From Caldibacillus thermoamylovorans (GTDB lineage Bacteria; Bacillota; Bacilli; Bacillales; Caldibacillaceae): a stretch of DNA of 63,684 nt. Shown here piece after piece: positions 9,872 to 18,734 of this stretch (position 1 is its first letter; every line of letters begins with the position of its first letter). The stretch is taken from the NCBI RefSeq assembly GCF_000751775.1, contig NZ_CCRF01000052.1, forward strand, positions 1-63,684, in the 5' to 3' direction. The notes beneath the pieces were generated by a model. The model did not search any database. It was given only the letters and a program-made list of their open reading frames with translations, and was not told the DNA's origin. Position numbers and translations under genes: made by a program.

Positions 9872-10582
9872 TTGAATCATTTTTTGACATATGAAAATTG
9901 GGATGAAGATGAAGCAACGGCCATCATGGATGAAGAAAGAGATTATTTTGGAATATTAAAGTGGGCATATTCCCAGTATAATGACAAAATTATTTATGCC
10001 TGCAGTTTCGGTGCTGAAGGAATTGTATTGATTGATTTAATCAGCAAAATTAAAAAAGATGCCAAGATCATTTTTTTGGACACAGATTTACATTTTCAAG
10101 AAACATATGATTTAATTGAAGAAGTAAAAAAGCGTTATCCTTCATTGCAAGTGAAAATGGTTCGACCGAAGTTAACGCCTCTTGAACAAAAAGATCGGTA
10201 TGGTGACGAACTATGGACGCGGGAACCAAACCTTTGTTGTTATTTGCGAAAAATTGCTCCGCTTGAAGAGGCTTTAAAAGATTCAGTTGCCTGGATTTCC
10301 GGACTTCGACGCGAACAATCCCCATTAAGAAAAAATACACAATATATTAATCTAGACCACAAATTTAAAAAAATAAAAATTTGCCCGCTCATTCACTGGA
10401 CTTGGGATGAAATCATGACATACATTGAATTAAATAACCTTCCATATAATCCACTCCATGACCAAGGCTATCCGAGCATTGGTTGTGCCCCGTGTACGAG
10501 ACCGATCAAAGAAAATGAAGACTTTCGTGCAGGAAGATGGTCCGGCATGGCAAAAACCGAATGCGGACTACATGTGAATTAA
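9872..10582 (+). CDS. cysH: Phosphoadenylyl-sulfate (PAPS/APS) reductase
   Basis: Thioredoxin-dependent reductase of 236 aa that turns activated sulfate into sulfite. It has the ATP-PPase-like loop SFGAEG, a CC pair (LCCYLRK) and a later CAPC pair that together would bind a [4Fe-4S] cluster, and the C-terminal ECGLH catalytic cysteine. An ATG at 9851 has no ribosome binding site; the TTG at 9872 follows AAAGGAG by nine bases and is chosen. The cluster cysteines suggest APS use is possible. It would supply sulfite to the synthase two genes upstream. Confidence 0.92.
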   Translation: MNHFLTYENWDEDEATAIMDEERDYFGILKWAYSQYNDKIIYACSFGAEGIVLIDLISKIKKDAKIIFLDTDLHFQETYDLIEEVKKRYPSLQVKMVRPKLTPLEQKDRYGDELWTREPNLCCYLRKIAPLEEALKDSVAWISGLRREQSPLRKNTQYINLDHKFKKIKICPLIHWTWDEIMTYIELNNLPYNPLHDQGYPSIGCAPCTRPIKENEDFRAGRWSGMAKTECGLHVN

Positions 10583-10763
10583 CACCCTGTATCAATCGGT
10601 ATTACTTTATAATGCTTAATAAAATAAGATGACGAAACCAATCTATGTCCAAGGACAAGAACGAAGAACACGATTATCGTTAGTTAAAACCAATTGGATA
10701 TATACGGGCAGCCCGTCCTCCAACTATCTTCTTTGTTGAATCTCTTGATTGCCGTTAAGATGA

Positions 10764-10824
10764 AATAAAGGAAACTTGTCGTCATGAAACACACACTGGT
10801 CAGGACGTCCAAGTTTCCTTTATT
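10764..10824. terminator. Bidirectional terminator between cysH and the YitT-type gene
   Basis: Perfect 15-bp inverted repeat (10764-10778 and 10810-10824) with a 31-nt loop. A T-rich tail follows on the plus strand. The right arm overlaps the last codons of the convergent membrane-protein gene. The 180 bases before it, after cysH, hold nothing I recognise. Confidence 0.7.
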
Positions 10825-11437
10825 TTCTTCTCCATGACAAGGATAAAGAAGGAATTTTAGGGACTTCCAATACATAAATATAATCAATCACCCGTGTTGA
10901 AAGAAACTGACAAATAATAGCAAATAGAATGATTTTATAATCAATGACAACAGAAGTAAGGAGAAAAATACACAAATTAATCCAAAACATGACCACCCCT
11001 GGATTCCAGTTTCTAATTCTCGCAATCATTAACGACGGAATGACCATGCCTCCGCTCGATGAACCAACCCGAATCAAAGTTCCGACACCAATTCCGTAAA
11101 AAATACTTCCCAACAACAGATCAAGGCCGATATGTATATGTGTCAAAAACACATTTTCGGTCATATAACTGACTGTTAATGAAGTTGTTGCCACCGATAA
11201 AATCGTCTTAATAGTCCAAGTAAAACCGAAATAATTCAGGGCAAAAATTAAAAAAACAGCATTTGCAATCCATAAAGCAAATCCTAAAGGAAAATGAAAA
11301 AAATGATTAAGCAGAATCGCTAATCCAGCACCGCCGCCAGAAGGAATATTATGGGGAAATAAAAATAAAGACATTGCCAAGCCTTGAATTACTGCTCCGA
11401 AGAATAACAATATGTAAATAATGATTTGTTTTACCAT
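10820..11437 (-). CDS. YitT/YczE-type membrane protein
   Basis: A 205-aa integral membrane protein with about five to six hydrophobic helices and the family's IPSGGGAGLAILL and SSSGGM glycine-rich segments (DUF161/YitT type). It lacks the extra C-terminal cytosolic domain of longer relatives. The frame opens at 11500, but the ATG at 11437 (MVKQII) has AAGGGAAAG upstream and starts just before helix 1; the choice is moderate. It converges on cysH, as yitE neighbours the yit sulfolactate genes in B. subtilis. A transport role is possible but unproven. Confidence 0.75.
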   Translation of the reverse strand: MVKQIIIYILLFFGAVIQGLAMSLFLFPHNIPSGGGAGLAILLNHFFHFPLGFALWIANAVFLIFALNYFGFTWTIKTILSVATTSLTVSYMTENVFLTHIHIGLDLLLGSIFYGIGVGTLIRVGSSSGGMVIPSLMIARIRNWNPGVVMFWINLCIFLLTSVVIDYKIILFAIICQFLSTRVIDYIYVLEVPKIPSLSLSWRRK

Positions 11438-11711
11438 ATGATCTTTCCCTTTTTTATCTGATATGCCACATGAATCCCCCCGTTTCCCCTTCTTGTCCAT
11501 TTTATGAAAAATCGAGTCAGATTATGATTAGGAACAATTCAATTTCCCACTTCTATTTAGGAACCGTTATCATTCACTATGTCCTAAAATGTCATCAATG
11601 GGACGTACGGACGCACAACCATTATGTGTCAAAATCTTTCTAATCACTATTTCTCTATTCTTATCATTCATGTAAAATAAAAAGAAAGGAAATACATAGG
11701 AGGAGCTTGAA

Positions 11712-11939
11712 ATGGAAGATATCATTGCAACTATTATGATGTTTTCAATACCCATTATCGCAATTGTAACATCACATCTCCGAAAACAGTCTGCAATTAA
11801 ACAAAAATTAGTTAAAGAGGAAATTGAGTTGGAAAAATTAAAACAGGAAAATTATTTACTGGAGACTGAGAAGCTAAGACTGGAATTAGAAAAAATGCAA
11901 AAAATCGATTTTAAGGATGATAAAACGAATTCATTATAA
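11712..11939 (+). CDS. Small membrane-anchored coiled-coil protein
   Basis: A 75-aa product with one N-terminal transmembrane helix (about residues 4-22) and then an extended heptad-like coiled coil rich in Leu, Glu and Lys (residues 30-65). A strong AGGAGG precedes the ATG by about seven bases. The layout recalls PspB and other small envelope-stress proteins, but I see no diagnostic motif. It is alone on its strand between two minus-strand genes. Confidence 0.7.
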   Translation: MEDIIATIMMFSIPIIAIVTSHLRKQSAIKQKLVKEEIELEKLKQENYLLETEKLRLELEKMQKIDFKDDKTNSL

Positions 11940-12072
11940 CTGTGCTCAATAATTAGGAGGAAAAAGTTAAAAGAAGTGCATTTTTGGAGTATCGAGCCTA
12001 TACTGTTTTATATGTGAAGATTGGAACAGCAATTTGTAAAAAGTCGAAAGCTATTTTTTTCTTGACAGGTAA

Positions 12073-12100
12073 CGAGGACCGAATTTGTATCCGGTCCTCG
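12073..12100 (-). terminator. GC-rich hairpin after the SDR gene
   Basis: Perfect 9-bp arms CGAGGACCG/CGGTCCTCG (12073-12081, 12092-12100) with a 10-nt loop, 22 nt beyond the SDR stop. No long T-run follows immediately, so termination is probable rather than certain. Confidence 0.6.
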
Positions 12101-12122
12101 ATTTACACCATATGTCGAAAAC

Positions 12123-12905
12123 TTACAGTACCCCTGCACTGCCACCGTCAATATTAACAGAAGTTCCCGTCACATAGGAAGCTGCATCGGAGACTAAAAA
12201 AGTTATTACTTTCGCTGCTTCTTCCGGTTCGCCAATTCGTCCCAGTGGGATATGTTTTCCGGTTTCTTTGGAATATTCATCCCAGGTTAAATCAGGTCTT
12301 TGTTTTTGCCAAATTTTTTCGATCTGATCGCTCCGAACTAAGCCGATACATACGGTGTTGACTCGGATATGATCAGAGCCTAGATCTTTACTCATTGCTT
12401 TTGTCAATGCCATGCCCGCTGCACGGCTGACACTTGTTGGTAAAGATGACGCACCTGGAGTCTTGGCAAGAGCAGCAGTCACGTTAACAATGGCACCATG
12501 CCCACTCTTTCGCATATATGGAATAGCAAAGCGTGAACAATGGATCGCACCAAACAATTTTAAATCTAAATCTTGTTGCCATAGTTCTGTCTCAACAGTT
12601 TCAAACGGATTTGCTGAACTTGTACCGGCGTTATTTACCAATATATCTAATCCGCCATAAAAATCTGCTGTTGTAGTCACGGCCCGTTTACATTCAGCTT
12701 CTTTTCTAACATCTGCCTCTATGATCAATACTTCCTCATTCGTTTGTTCTTTTATTAGCGATTGTGCTTTTTCCAATCCATCTAAATTTCTCGCACATAT
12801 TGCCACCTTTGCCCCTTCTTTTACAAGTTGGAGTGCTGTGGCAAGCCCAATTCCTTTACTTCCCCCGGTGACTAGAGCAATTTTATCTGTTAGTCCTAAT
12901 TCCAT
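12123..12905 (-). CDS. SDR-fold protein lacking the Tyr-Lys catalytic pair
   Basis: A 260-aa classical-length short-chain dehydrogenase fold. The cofactor motif TGGSKGIG (13-20), NNAG (91-94) and the C-terminal GG..G block are intact. At the YxxxK site the sequence is T157-S-V-S-R161, so both tyrosine and lysine are replaced, and the catalytic serine position reads T143-A144. Some SDR subgroups naturally depart from the tetrad, so this may be a binding or regulatory protein or use other chemistry. A GGGGGAGAGG ribosome site supports the start. Co-directional with the GNAT gene 20 nt upstream. Confidence 0.85.
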   Translation of the reverse strand: MELGLTDKIALVTGGSKGIGLATALQLVKEGAKVAICARNLDGLEKAQSLIKEQTNEEVLIIEADVRKEAECKRAVTTTADFYGGLDILVNNAGTSSANPFETVETELWQQDLDLKLFGAIHCSRFAIPYMRKSGHGAIVNVTAALAKTPGASSLPTSVSRAAGMALTKAMSKDLGSDHIRVNTVCIGLVRSDQIEKIWQKQRPDLTWDEYSKETGKHIPLGRIGEPEEAAKVITFLVSDAASYVTGTSVNIDGGSAGVL

Positions 12906-12925
12906 CTCATCCTCTCCCCCTTCTT

Positions 12926-13684
12926 TTAACTTTCATAAAATACTTTATATGCCTCATAACGAAAGCCGTAATATTGGTAATTTTGCTTTTGATACATTTC
13001 TCTCGGTGTATCTTCCCCTTCTGCGATTAAAATTACCCAATGATCCGGGAAGTGATCCATAACATACTTTTGTAAAGCAGTGCCCACACTTAAGTTTCGG
13101 TATCTTTCCATTACTTGCAAGTTATCCAACTCCACTGTTTGGTCACCAATGATACAGTCAACTGTCCCCACCGGTTCTCCTTTATAATAAGCCAATAATT
13201 GCAGGAATGAAGAGTCTTCAAAATGTCTTTGATGAATCTTTGCCTTTTGTTTCGCAAATTCTACACCGAATTTTACATCAAAACCAAATTGCAAATCAAG
13301 ATAATAAGGAAATGTATTCTCATCGACCGCAGTAACAATGACTTCCGGATTTAATAGTCTATATTTAAATTCTTTTGGGCGGATTGCATATAGCTCTGTA
13401 AAACTATAAATATATTGCTCTTTTAAAAAATAATCAATAAACTCTTTTGTAGGTTTCTGATTAGGAGGGAAGTAGAACTGAACATGGTTTTGTCCATTTC
13501 TCTTATGAAATTCAAGTAAATAATCAGCAGCGTGAGCAAACTCTTGTAATGATGGCATTGATTTAAACTGAATAAAATTTCCGCTGTAATATATTAACAT
13601 TTCCGGAAAATGAACATGTTTGTATAAATCATTTTCATAAACTACCTGACCATAGTAGTGAATATGGTAATAAGTAATTGTCAA
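12926..13684 (-). CDS. GNAT-family N-acetyltransferase, two-part
   Basis: A 252-aa protein. The first 120 residues are unassigned; the C-terminal half has GNAT features (GEPVGTVDCIIGD strand, then VMERYRNLSVGTALQKYV, an acetyl-CoA pyrophosphate loop of R-x-x-x-x-G-x-A form). The open frame extends to 13813, but the TTG at 13684 is preceded by AAAGGGTG and gives MTITYYHIHY, a natural strand start. It overlaps nothing and leads into the SDR gene by 20 nt. Substrate unknown. Confidence 0.75.
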   Translation of the reverse strand: MTITYYHIHYYGQVVYENDLYKHVHFPEMLIYYSGNFIQFKSMPSLQEFAHAADYLLEFHKRNGQNHVQFYFPPNQKPTKEFIDYFLKEQYIYSFTELYAIRPKEFKYRLLNPEVIVTAVDENTFPYYLDLQFGFDVKFGVEFAKQKAKIHQRHFEDSSFLQLLAYYKGEPVGTVDCIIGDQTVELDNLQVMERYRNLSVGTALQKYVMDHFPDHWVILIAEGEDTPREMYQKQNYQYYGFRYEAYKVFYES

Positions 13685-13814
13685 TGTGCAACACCCTTTC
13701 CACCTGTTAATCGTAAAACAAAAGAAGTCAGGAAAACTTCTGTAAAAGTATGCAAGAAATGAGCCTAAAAAATCATGCTTGGTAAAAAGATTATAACATC
13801 CTTTCATAAGCAAA

Positions 13815-13852
13815 AAAAGAGGTCTGTACGAAAATTAATACAGACCTCTTTT
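13815..13852. terminator. Terminator of ltaS
   Basis: Perfect 14-bp inverted repeat (13815-13828, 13839-13852) with a 10-nt loop. On the minus strand it is followed by a T-run, 11 nt after the ltaS stop. T-rich sequence on the other side makes it potentially bidirectional. Confidence 0.9.
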
Positions 13853-13862
13853 ATCGTTTTTA

Positions 13863-15809
13863 TTATTTATCCGATTTTTCTTTACTATAATTAAATTTTG
13901 TTCGATCGACTGGTTTAAAACCTTCAGGGGTATAGAACCGCAACAAGTCGCCGTTAACCACCTTATCTGACAGATACAATTTATATTCAACTTCTTCTTT
14001 CCATTCGTCAGCCAATTGTTTTTGACTGTCATCGAGTGGAAGACCAGTTGTGGCATCATAATATTTTCCATCAAGTGAATAAATGCTTGGACTTACAAAA
14101 TCACCGTTTCTAAATGGAACTACTTCATTATGATTTGGAGATAATAAATCTGTACCAAATTGCACAAAATCTTTCGTATCAATTCCTAACAAGTGTAACA
14201 CTGTTGGAAGTAAATCGATTTGGCCACCATACGTTTGCATGACACCACCTTGCATTCCTGGTACATGGATAAATAACGGTACTCGTTGAAGGTTTGCACT
14301 TTCCACTTTATCCACTTCGGTTCCAATGATTTGTGACATGGCTTTATTATGGTTATCAGAAATTCCATAATGGTCACCATACAAAATAATCATTGTATTA
14401 TCATACAAACCGGATTCCTTGAGATCATTAAATAATTGTGCGATCGCTTCATCTGCATAACGGGCAGTTTGAAAATAATTGTCCACAGTTGAGTCCCCGG
14501 TTGAAGCTTTTTCAATTGTCGCTAAATCTTGATCCATATCAAACGGATAATGATTTGATACAGTAATCAACTTTGCATAAAACGGTTCTGGCAAAGTTTT
14601 TAATTTATCCATTGACTGTTCAAAGAAAGGTTTATCCATTAAACCATATTCAGCCATATCTTCATCGGAACTGAAATTGTAATAATCTGCATCATAAAAT
14701 TTATCGAATCCAAACGATTTATAAATTTCATTCCGGTTCCAGAAACTGCCGCCATTACCATGAAACACAGCAGATGTATAACCATATTCTTTCAAAATTG
14801 CAGGAGCAGCTTGGTACATATTTCTTCCCTTTGTAATGAAGGCTGATCCTTGTGGCAATCCGAAAATTGAGTTTTCCAACATAAATTCAGCATCAGATGT
14901 TTTTCCTTGTGCTGTTTGATGGAAGAAATTATCAAAATATAGTGTATTTGGATCATTCACTAAGGAATTTAAGAACGGTGTGACTTCTTCACCATTCAAT
15001 TTGTAATTGATCAAAAAGTTTTGGAATGACTCTAAATGGATGTAAAGAACATTCATACCTTTTGCCTTACCAAAATATTCCGGATTTGGCTCAGCATAGT
15101 TTGATTTTGTATAGTTAATCACTTCGGTAATATCGTTACTGTCTGCAAGTACTCTTTGTGCAGAAGCTTTTGTACTTTCTACAGCATCATAAATCGTGTA
15201 ATTGTACATTCCTAAATATTTCACAATATAGTTACGGTCAAAACCACGAGTCAATAATTCCGGGCGGTCTGCTTCGGAAAGACCTAAATTCAAACAAGAT
15301 ATTCCGAGAGCCAACGAAATTAATGCAATTGCTCTTTTTCTGTTGAATTCCGTTGTTTCCTTTACAATTCTCTTTGATGCGCGTAGATAAATAATCGCAA
15401 CAACATCAACAAAGAATAAAACATCATATGGTCTCAGTAAAGCAATAACACTACCGCCTAAATTCCCGAAATTTTGTGTTTGGAATATTGTCGGCAAAGT
15501 AATGAAATCACTAAAGAAACGATAATAAACAACATTTGCATATAAAAGAATGCTCAATAGTGTATAAATAACTACTAACAAAGTATACCTTTTCCGACCT
15601 TTAAAAAACATAGCAAACCCTAGAAATAACATTGCAGATCCGAGTGGGTTAATAAATAACAAAAAATGTTGTAAAGCCCCATCCACACCTAAGTCGAATT
15701 GTGTCATTTGGGTAATATATGTTTTAATCCAAAGCATCAATACGGCCAAGAAGTAGAAACCGATAAATTTATTGAACAAATTAACATTTTTTCCAAGTAA
15801 GTTTTTCAT
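13863..15809 (-). CDS. ltaS: Lipoteichoic acid synthase
   Basis: Membrane enzyme of 648 aa that polymerises glycerol-phosphate from phosphatidylglycerol into lipoteichoic acid. Five N-terminal transmembrane helices span roughly residues 8-175, followed by a linker and an extracellular sulfatase-fold domain. Catalytic and metal residues are visible: E260, T304 in AQGKTSD, and the GDHYG aspartate-histidine near 480. The ATG at 15809 follows GAGGTAGGTG; an upstream in-frame codon at 15845 lacks a site. A likely promoter lies about 170 nt upstream. B. subtilis has four paralogues (LtaS, YfnI, YqgS, YvgJ), so the exact one is uncertain. Confidence 0.92.
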   Translation of the reverse strand: MKNLLGKNVNLFNKFIGFYFLAVLMLWIKTYITQMTQFDLGVDGALQHFLLFINPLGSAMLFLGFAMFFKGRKRYTLLVVIYTLLSILLYANVVYYRFFSDFITLPTIFQTQNFGNLGGSVIALLRPYDVLFFVDVVAIIYLRASKRIVKETTEFNRKRAIALISLALGISCLNLGLSEADRPELLTRGFDRNYIVKYLGMYNYTIYDAVESTKASAQRVLADSNDITEVINYTKSNYAEPNPEYFGKAKGMNVLYIHLESFQNFLINYKLNGEEVTPFLNSLVNDPNTLYFDNFFHQTAQGKTSDAEFMLENSIFGLPQGSAFITKGRNMYQAAPAILKEYGYTSAVFHGNGGSFWNRNEIYKSFGFDKFYDADYYNFSSDEDMAEYGLMDKPFFEQSMDKLKTLPEPFYAKLITVSNHYPFDMDQDLATIEKASTGDSTVDNYFQTARYADEAIAQLFNDLKESGLYDNTMIILYGDHYGISDNHNKAMSQIIGTEVDKVESANLQRVPLFIHVPGMQGGVMQTYGGQIDLLPTVLHLLGIDTKDFVQFGTDLLSPNHNEVVPFRNGDFVSPSIYSLDGKYYDATTGLPLDDSQKQLADEWKEEVEYKLYLSDKVVNGDLLRFYTPEGFKPVDRTKFNYSKEKSDK

Positions 15810-15980
15810 AATTACACCTACCTCTAGTCCATTATTATTACACAAATTTCATTGCTTGTACATGAAAAAGAACCCAATTATTAATTTTTAAATTTGTGAG
15901 GTAACCAGTTTTTAAATTTACAAAACGCTACAAACCTTTAACATTACTTAAATAATAATGTTGTAAAATATCCCTATACA

Positions 15981-16008
15981 AGTATATTACGAAACTTCTA
16001 TTTGTCAA
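15981..16008 (-). promoter_or_regulatory. Sigma-A promoter of ltaS
   Basis: Minus strand TTGACA (16003-16008), 16-nt spacer, TATACT (15981-15986). The implied leader is about 170 nt and contains a small hairpin (15940-15946 with 15956-15962) and two copies of TTTTTAAATTT. Confidence 0.65.
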
Positions 16009-16981
16009 GTCGACCATTCCACCTGTAGAAACTGTCACGAGAAAAAAGCAACTTACCTGATTTTACAAAATTAAGAAACCTTCTCCTATTAGTATGATAC
16101 CATAATTTACTAATCTCATCACCTATTTTCGTAAACACCATATTTTGAAGATGTTAAATGAATCACCAATATTTTTTAAATTTGGAAATCGTTCATATTT
16201 ATATGTTCATTTCTTCCTTTTGTGAATATTAATTTAACCATTTGCACAGGGTCAATATCATCAAAAGATGCAATTTAAGTTGGCATGACTCCTTTAATGC
16301 TTGCTATCTTAATTCAAATTCGGCTAAAGAATGCCCTTCCATAACTATAAAAAGAAACTTTTTGCTTTTTTAACTAATTTTAACGTTCCTCCATCATGAT
16401 TATTACGAAATACTGAAATTATGACAGTATTTATCAAGAAATCAATAAAAAATTGATTTGCCATAAAGTCTCCTTCAATTGCCAATTAGCAGTTAGTATT
16501 ACAATTACAAAAAATACAAATTTAGTCAACTCGACTAAAGAACTATCCGGAAAGAATAAAATTGTCGAAAAAGGGTGTAATTGATAGAAAAAATGAGTAA
16601 TTAGGCTGAAATAAGTGATATATTATTCCTATTTCATAAGATGAAAACGAAATCATAAGGAGTCATGAATTTTTTTGGGGTGAGTTTCTTTGTTTGAGGA
16701 AATAATCACGAACCATAACGAAGTCCTTATTTCGTGCTCGATAAAGGACTTCGCTATTCGATACCTCGTCAAAAGAAGAAACGACAGATGTAATTACAGC
16801 GGGCCTCGGACAGATCATTTAATCGAACAGAAACCATCACCGATTGCAGTTCGTTGTATGAAAGGAAAGCTTGTTTTTAGCAGTCAGCATTGGTTGGTCG
16901 TTTGGACTATTTTTTGTCGATAAAATAAATGAAGGTTTCATTACATTTGTTTGTTGTGTAGGTATCATATGGATGACTAAT
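16009..16981. other. Gene-poor stretch upstream of ltaS
   Basis: No supportable gene. It is A+T-rich, with a hairpin of 10-bp arms at 16719-16728/16744-16753. On the plus strand after 16860 one frame without a good start reads a short hydrophobic segment (KESLFLAVSIGWSFGLFFVD, then a second helix), possibly the remnant of a small membrane protein. A 77-codon ORF at 16690 has no recognisable features. Confidence 0.4.
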
Positions 16982-17323
16982 TTACGGATTTTTCTCGCTA
17001 ATCATTTTTTTAATATTTTCAAGATCTTTCATCGATAAACTGCTCAACAACTGTTTAATTTCCTTCTCGATTTGTTTTCGATTGTTTTCTAGGTAGTGCT
17101 CCCACCATTCCCGTAGTCCTTTTGTGTGATTCAATAAATATTCAAGATCAATTTCCTCAATTTCTTCATCTGATAAATAAGATAGAACGGAAGAAAGCAT
17201 TTGCGATAAATTCTCGACTTCACTTTCTTCTCCTGTGTTATTTTCATTATTTTTCTCAGTTTCATTTTCTGAAGTTAAGTTTTTATTTTTTAATTCATTG
17301 ATTGGAGTCGGTTTTCTAGGCAT
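16982..17323 (-). CDS. Hypothetical charged protein
   Basis: A 113-aa, predicted cytosolic, helical protein very rich in Glu, Asn and Lys. No family is recognised. The frame reaches 17353, but the ATG at 17323 (MPRKPTPIN) has AGGAGG about seven bases upstream. The N-terminal 40 residues look disordered; the rest is amphipathic helix. It stands alone between two gene-free stretches. Confidence 0.6.
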   Translation of the reverse strand: MPRKPTPINELKNKNLTSENETEKNNENNTGEESEVENLSQMLSSVLSYLSDEEIEEIDLEYLLNHTKGLREWWEHYLENNRKQIEKEIKQLLSSLSMKDLENIKKMISEKNP

Positions 17324-17419
17324 TATTTTCCTCCTATATTTTTTAATCTTCATATATTATTCCCATAATTTTGGTTAAAAATATCCTTTATTAGAAAAGT
17401 GGATGAAAAGCATAATAAA

Positions 17420-17457
17420 AAGTGGATCATGATATCGGTTATTATCACGACCCACTT
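17420..17457 (-). terminator. Terminator-like hairpin next to the inverted-repeat element
   Basis: A 15-bp stem with two G-U pairs on the minus strand (17420-17434 with 17443-17457, 8-nt loop) followed by TTTATT. It would end minus-strand transcripts arriving from the element at 17460-18059. Confidence 0.6.
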
Positions 17458-17459
17458 AG

Positions 17460-18059
17460 TTCAACCTTACAGGAGACCCAACCATACCATACATCCTATT
17501 TGTAAAAAGCCACTAATTGTGAACTTTCACATGATTCGGATCGGGTTGTTTACACTTTTTATATAACTTTTCGTTTGCAGCCTATTAAGGTCTGCCATTT
17601 GGAAGTGTACCCTTTAGGATGCTTCTCGTCAGCTCCAGATTTAATTTTAATATTTCCAATAGTTTTAATTACTTGACATTCATACCATTGTCTTGAAAAG
17701 ATTGAATAGAGTTTAACCAATTGATTGTCCAGCCTTCCAAATTTGATGATTCATACTTTAGCGGATTCCTAATTTTGATAAAGGTTCACGACAGATAAAT
17801 ATATTGCATCGATATGCCAGCTAATATACTTATCTTTTTTTCATGAATTATTCCTATTATCCATTGTTAGCGAATCATAAAGTGATCATCTTTCAAATTT
17901 TATCGGCTTTCTTCGCTCGGCTGACTCAAATCTTTTTCAATTCTTTAACAGGAAAATTATCGGTGGAATTACCACTTTCATTCCCTTTAAGAAATTTAAT
18001 ACGCCTAGTTTATATTCAACGGAACTAACTAGGATGGTTGAGCCTCCTGCAAGGTTGAA
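17460..18059. mobile_element. 600-bp element with 26-bp terminal inverted repeats (MITE or IS remnant)
   Basis: Left end TTCAACCTTACAGGAGACCC.. (17460-17485) is matched by the reverse complement of 18034-18059 at 23 of 26 positions. The interior is A+T-rich; the only long ORF (17843-18028, plus) matches no transposase I recognise. No clear target-site duplication was found (CTTAG left, AAATA right). A non-autonomous element or a deleted insertion sequence fits best. Confidence 0.6.
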
Positions 18060-18156
18060 AAATAATTTGTTTCTCTTTTATATTTTTATATTAGCATACC
18101 TCTTCAAAAAAGTCTGTGAATAATTTGTTAACGTTTTCATTAAAAATTTGAACGCT

Positions 18157-18723
18157 TTATGTAGTTCCTTTTTCGACAAATTGTGCCATCAATAAGATAT
18201 CATCATACGTTTGTTGGTCTATTTTTACTCCCTTTACTTTACAGCCTTCTTCTATAAAGCCAATTTTTTTATACAAAGCAATTGCAGCGGTATTTTTGGC
18301 AAATACTTCCAAATATACTTTTTCGATAATGGGATTATCTTCGGCCCAATTAAGAAGTATTTTTAATAAAGCACTTCCTACACCCAAATTTCGATATTCT
18401 TGTGCAACTGACATACCGAATTCACCGGTATGGCGTATTTTCCTTTTATTGCCGTTTTGAAAGTTGAGAAATCCGATTATTCTATTGTCCACCTCCGCAA
18501 CAAGCGCCAACTTCCCTTCACTTTTTAAACAATCTTGTAAAAATTGTTTTTCTTTTTCAACGGTCATCGTGAATTCTGGCTCGGTTGTTAACATAAAAGG
18601 GGATTCACGGAAGATCGTTCGAACGTATTGAATGATATTTTTGGCATCACTAGGTAGGGCGGTTCGGACGATAAGTGTTTCCCCCTTCTTCAGAACAAAT
18701 TTTTGTTGGATAATTTCTGCCAT
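18157..18723 (-). CDS. GNAT-family N-acetyltransferase
   Basis: A 188-aa acetyltransferase of the RimI/PhnO-like type with complete motif order: IIGFLNFQNG strand, H-TGEFGMSVAQEYRNLGVGSALL acetyl-CoA loop (R-N-L-G-V-G), then EVFAKNTAAIALYKKIGF. It resembles enzymes modifying small amines or protein N-termini; the substrate is unknown. AGGAGG precedes the ATG. It follows another GNAT gene by 11 nt, giving a tandem pair in a minus-strand run of accessory genes. Confidence 0.88.
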   Translation of the reverse strand: MAEIIQQKFVLKKGETLIVRTALPSDAKNIIQYVRTIFRESPFMLTTEPEFTMTVEKEKQFLQDCLKSEGKLALVAEVDNRIIGFLNFQNGNKRKIRHTGEFGMSVAQEYRNLGVGSALLKILLNWAEDNPIIEKVYLEVFAKNTAAIALYKKIGFIEEGCKVKGVKIDQQTYDDILLMAQFVEKGTT

Positions 18724-18734
18724 CGAAATTCCTC

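Noticed and set aside
17843-18028. 61-codon ORF as a transposase
   Set aside because: No transposase motif recognised and no ribosome site; kept only as part of the inverted-repeat element.
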